A stretch of 64,000 nt of DNA from an uncultured Microbacteriaceae bacterium (GTDB lineage Bacteria > Actinomycetota > Actinomycetes > Actinomycetales > Microbacteriaceae): assembly GCA_947487835.1 (NCBI GenBank), contig CANKXX010000001.1:372001-436000 (forward strand), given 5' to 3'. Shown here in pieces: positions 62,853 to 64,000 of the stretch. The notes under the pieces are model-generated. The model was not told where the DNA came from. It searched no databases and was given only the letters and a program-made list of their open reading frames with translations. Every line of letters begins with the position of its first letter. Position 1 is the stretch's first letter. The position numbers and the translations under genes are program-made.

Positions 62853-63164
62853 ATGGAACTCGATCCCGTCATCCACGCGGCGGCCCGCCTGCGGATGACC
62901 GCGACCCTCGCCCGCATTCCCGTCGGCGACCGCATCTCCTTCCCCCGCCTGCAGGAGCTGCTCGACATGACCGCGGGCAACCTCTCGACGCACCTCCGCA
63001 AGCTCGAGGACGCGGGATACGTCGAGGTCTACAAGACGCACTCCGGGCGCACGCCGGTGACCTACCTCGCGCTCACGACGACCGGACGCCGCGCCTTCGA
63101 GGACTACACCCAGGCACTCACCTCCCTCCTCGACGGACAGGACGGACAGGACGGACAGCGATGA
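62853..63164 (+). CDS. Winged-helix (ArsR/MarR-like) transcriptional regulator
   Basis: 103 residues: PVIHAAARLRMTATLARIPV, DRISFPRLQELLDMTAGNLS, THLRKLEDAGYVEVYKTHSG and YLALTTTGRRAFEDYTQAL. The compact wHTH with LSTHLRKLEDAGYV is the PF13601-type regulator often found with an adjacent membrane protein and ABC transporter. Probably binds the operator at 62107 and represses its own operon. The C-terminus ends in a DGQDGQDGQ microrepeat. Confidence 0.85.
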   Translation: MELDPVIHAAARLRMTATLARIPVGDRISFPRLQELLDMTAGNLSTHLRKLEDAGYVEVYKTHSGRTPVTYLALTTTGRRAFEDYTQALTSLLDGQDGQDGQR

Positions 63165-63200
63165 CAGCGATGACAGGAATGGGGAGGACAGGAATGACCG
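63134..63200. repeat. Short GGACA/GATGACA microrepeats at the regulator-ABC junction
   Basis: GACGGACAG is repeated three times at the end of the regulator gene, followed by GCGATGACA twice. The repeats create four in-frame ATG codons (63161, 63170, 63179, 63194) for the ABC ATPase gene. Confidence 0.6.
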
Positions 63201-64000
63201 CGCTCGCGACCCTCGACGGCGTGACGAGGCGCTACGGCGACATCACCGCCGTCGACGACGTCAGCCTCGCCATCGAGCCGGGTACCATCCTCGGCCTGCT
63301 CGGGCCGAACGGGGCCGGCAAGTCGACGGTCCTGTCGCTCCTGCAGGGGCTGCGCAGGCCGACCGTCGGCGCGGTGCGGCTGTTCGGCGGCGACCCCCGG
63401 GACGCCGCGTCGCGCCGAGCGCTCGGCAGCACGCCCCAGGAGACCGCCCTCCCGCCGACCCTCCGCGTCGGCGAGGTGATGGACTTCGTCGGCCGGCACT
63501 TCCCCGAGCCGCTCTCGCCCGCCGAGCTCGCCGACGAGTTCGGCCTCACCGACCTGCTTCGCCGGCAGACCGGAGCGCTCTCCGGCGGGCAGCGGCGACG
63601 CCTGAGCGTCGCCCTCGCCTTCGTCGGGCGGCCCCGGCTCGTGCTGCTCGACGAGCCGACCACCGGACTCGACGTCGACGCCCGGCGCACGCTCTGGCAG
63701 GTGCTCCGGCGCCAGCACGAGGCCGGGGCGACCGTGGTGGTCACCAGCCACTACCTGGAGGAGATCGAGGCGCTCGCGGAACGCGTCGTGGTGATGGGCG
63801 CCGGCCGCGTGCTCGCGGACGACACCCTGGGCAACGTCGTCGGACGCGTCGGCCTCCGGCTCGTGGGACTGCGGACAAGCGACCCCGCCGCGATCGAAGC
63901 CCTTCCCGGCATCCTGCGGTCCGATCGCGAGGACGACGACGTGCTCACGCTGTCCGTGCAGGACTCCGACGCGTTCCTCGTCGCACTCGTCCGGTCCGGC
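63194..64000 (+). CDS. ABC transporter ATP-binding protein (3' end outside window)
   Basis: The first 269 residues are visible and the frame is open at the window edge. Walker A GPNGAGKST at 37-45, signature LSGGQRRRLS at 129-138, Walker B LVLLDEP at 149-155 and H-loop TSHYLEEIEA. DrrA/CcmA-like exporter ATPase. ATG 63194 has GGGGAGGA at ideal spacing. ATG 63161, which overlaps the regulator stop, is an in-frame alternative that adds 11 residues. A permease is expected downstream. Confidence 0.88.
   Translation, partial: MTALATLDGVTRRYGDITAVDDVSLAIEPGTILGLLGPNGAGKSTVLSLLQGLRRPTVGAVRLFGGDPRDAASRRALGSTPQETALPPTLRVGEVMDFVGRHFPEPLSPAELADEFGLTDLLRRQTGALSGGQRRRLSVALAFVGRPRLVLLDEPTTGLDVDARRTLWQVLRRQHEAGATVVVTSHYLEEIEALAERVVVMGAGRVLADDTLGNVVGRVGLRLVGLRTSDPAAIEALPGILRSDREDDDVLTLSVQDSDAFLVALVRSG

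Overview
This is a high-GC stretch of an actinobacterial chromosome. The gene complement points to Microbacteriaceae (Actinomycetota), but the window alone does not fix the genus. The evidence is the blocks comEC-comEA-leuS and obgE-proB-proA-nadD-rsfS, rplU-rpmA followed by obgE, an RNase E/G, a 13E12-type HNH protein, a DUF3516 helicase, and many leaderless-looking genes. There is no rRNA, CRISPR array, prophage or recognisable insertion sequence.

Layout. 1-5.2 kb (minus): the 5' part of comEC, then comEA, a tandem hairpin repeat, and leuS. 5.5-10.2 kb: a small protein coupled to a zinc alcohol dehydrogenase, divergent pabB and a class IV aminotransferase (p-aminobenzoate/folate), and a DedA protein. 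10.3-13.5 kb (minus): a four-gene glycine-betaine-type ABC importer. 13.6-16.6 kb: a TetR regulator divergent from an App1-like phosphatase, then an FMN riboswitch controlling a PnuC-family transporter that is probably the riboflavin importer RibM. 16.6-34.3 kb: a divergent G6PD-like gene, a winged-helix protein coupled to an FUSC exporter, a 13E12 HNH protein, YceI, a frameshifted quinone oxidoreductase, two alpha/beta hydrolases, a DUF3516 helicase, an SDR, a GH13 enzyme, an APH-like kinase and an amidase. 34.5-41.4 kb: an AAA ATPase, argG, a GH172 enzyme divergent from its probable LacI regulator with a consensus operator between them, a hydrolase and a VTT-domain membrane protein.

42.3-50.0 kb is the accessory part. 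Two sequence-identical tRNA-Ala(GGC) genes bracket about 7.6 kb holding a membrane protein, a frameshifted class A beta-lactamase, a GPP34-MerR operon with matched divergent MerR-type promoters, an aldo/keto reductase, a decayed MerR fragment beside an MFS exporter that still carries a MerR-type promoter, and a TetR regulator whose own promoter and the reductase promoter share a sequence motif. It reads as a small drug- or xenobiotic-response region.

50.1-61.0 kb (minus) is a conserved housekeeping block: rsfS, a membrane-anchored acidic protein, nadD, proA, proB, obgE, rpmA, rplU and RNase E/G. 61.4-64.0 kb: a VKOR-family protein and a self-regulated operon of membrane protein, winged-helix regulator and ABC ATPase that runs off the window.

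Cross-cutting signals. At least 15 genes have a TANNNT -10 hexamer ending exactly 6 or 7 nt before the start codon, indicating leaderless transcripts. A GTCCC/GTCGC hairpin repeat occurs in four intergenic regions with compensatory stem changes. A second, 84-86 bp hairpin element occurs twice, once inside the proB-proA interval.
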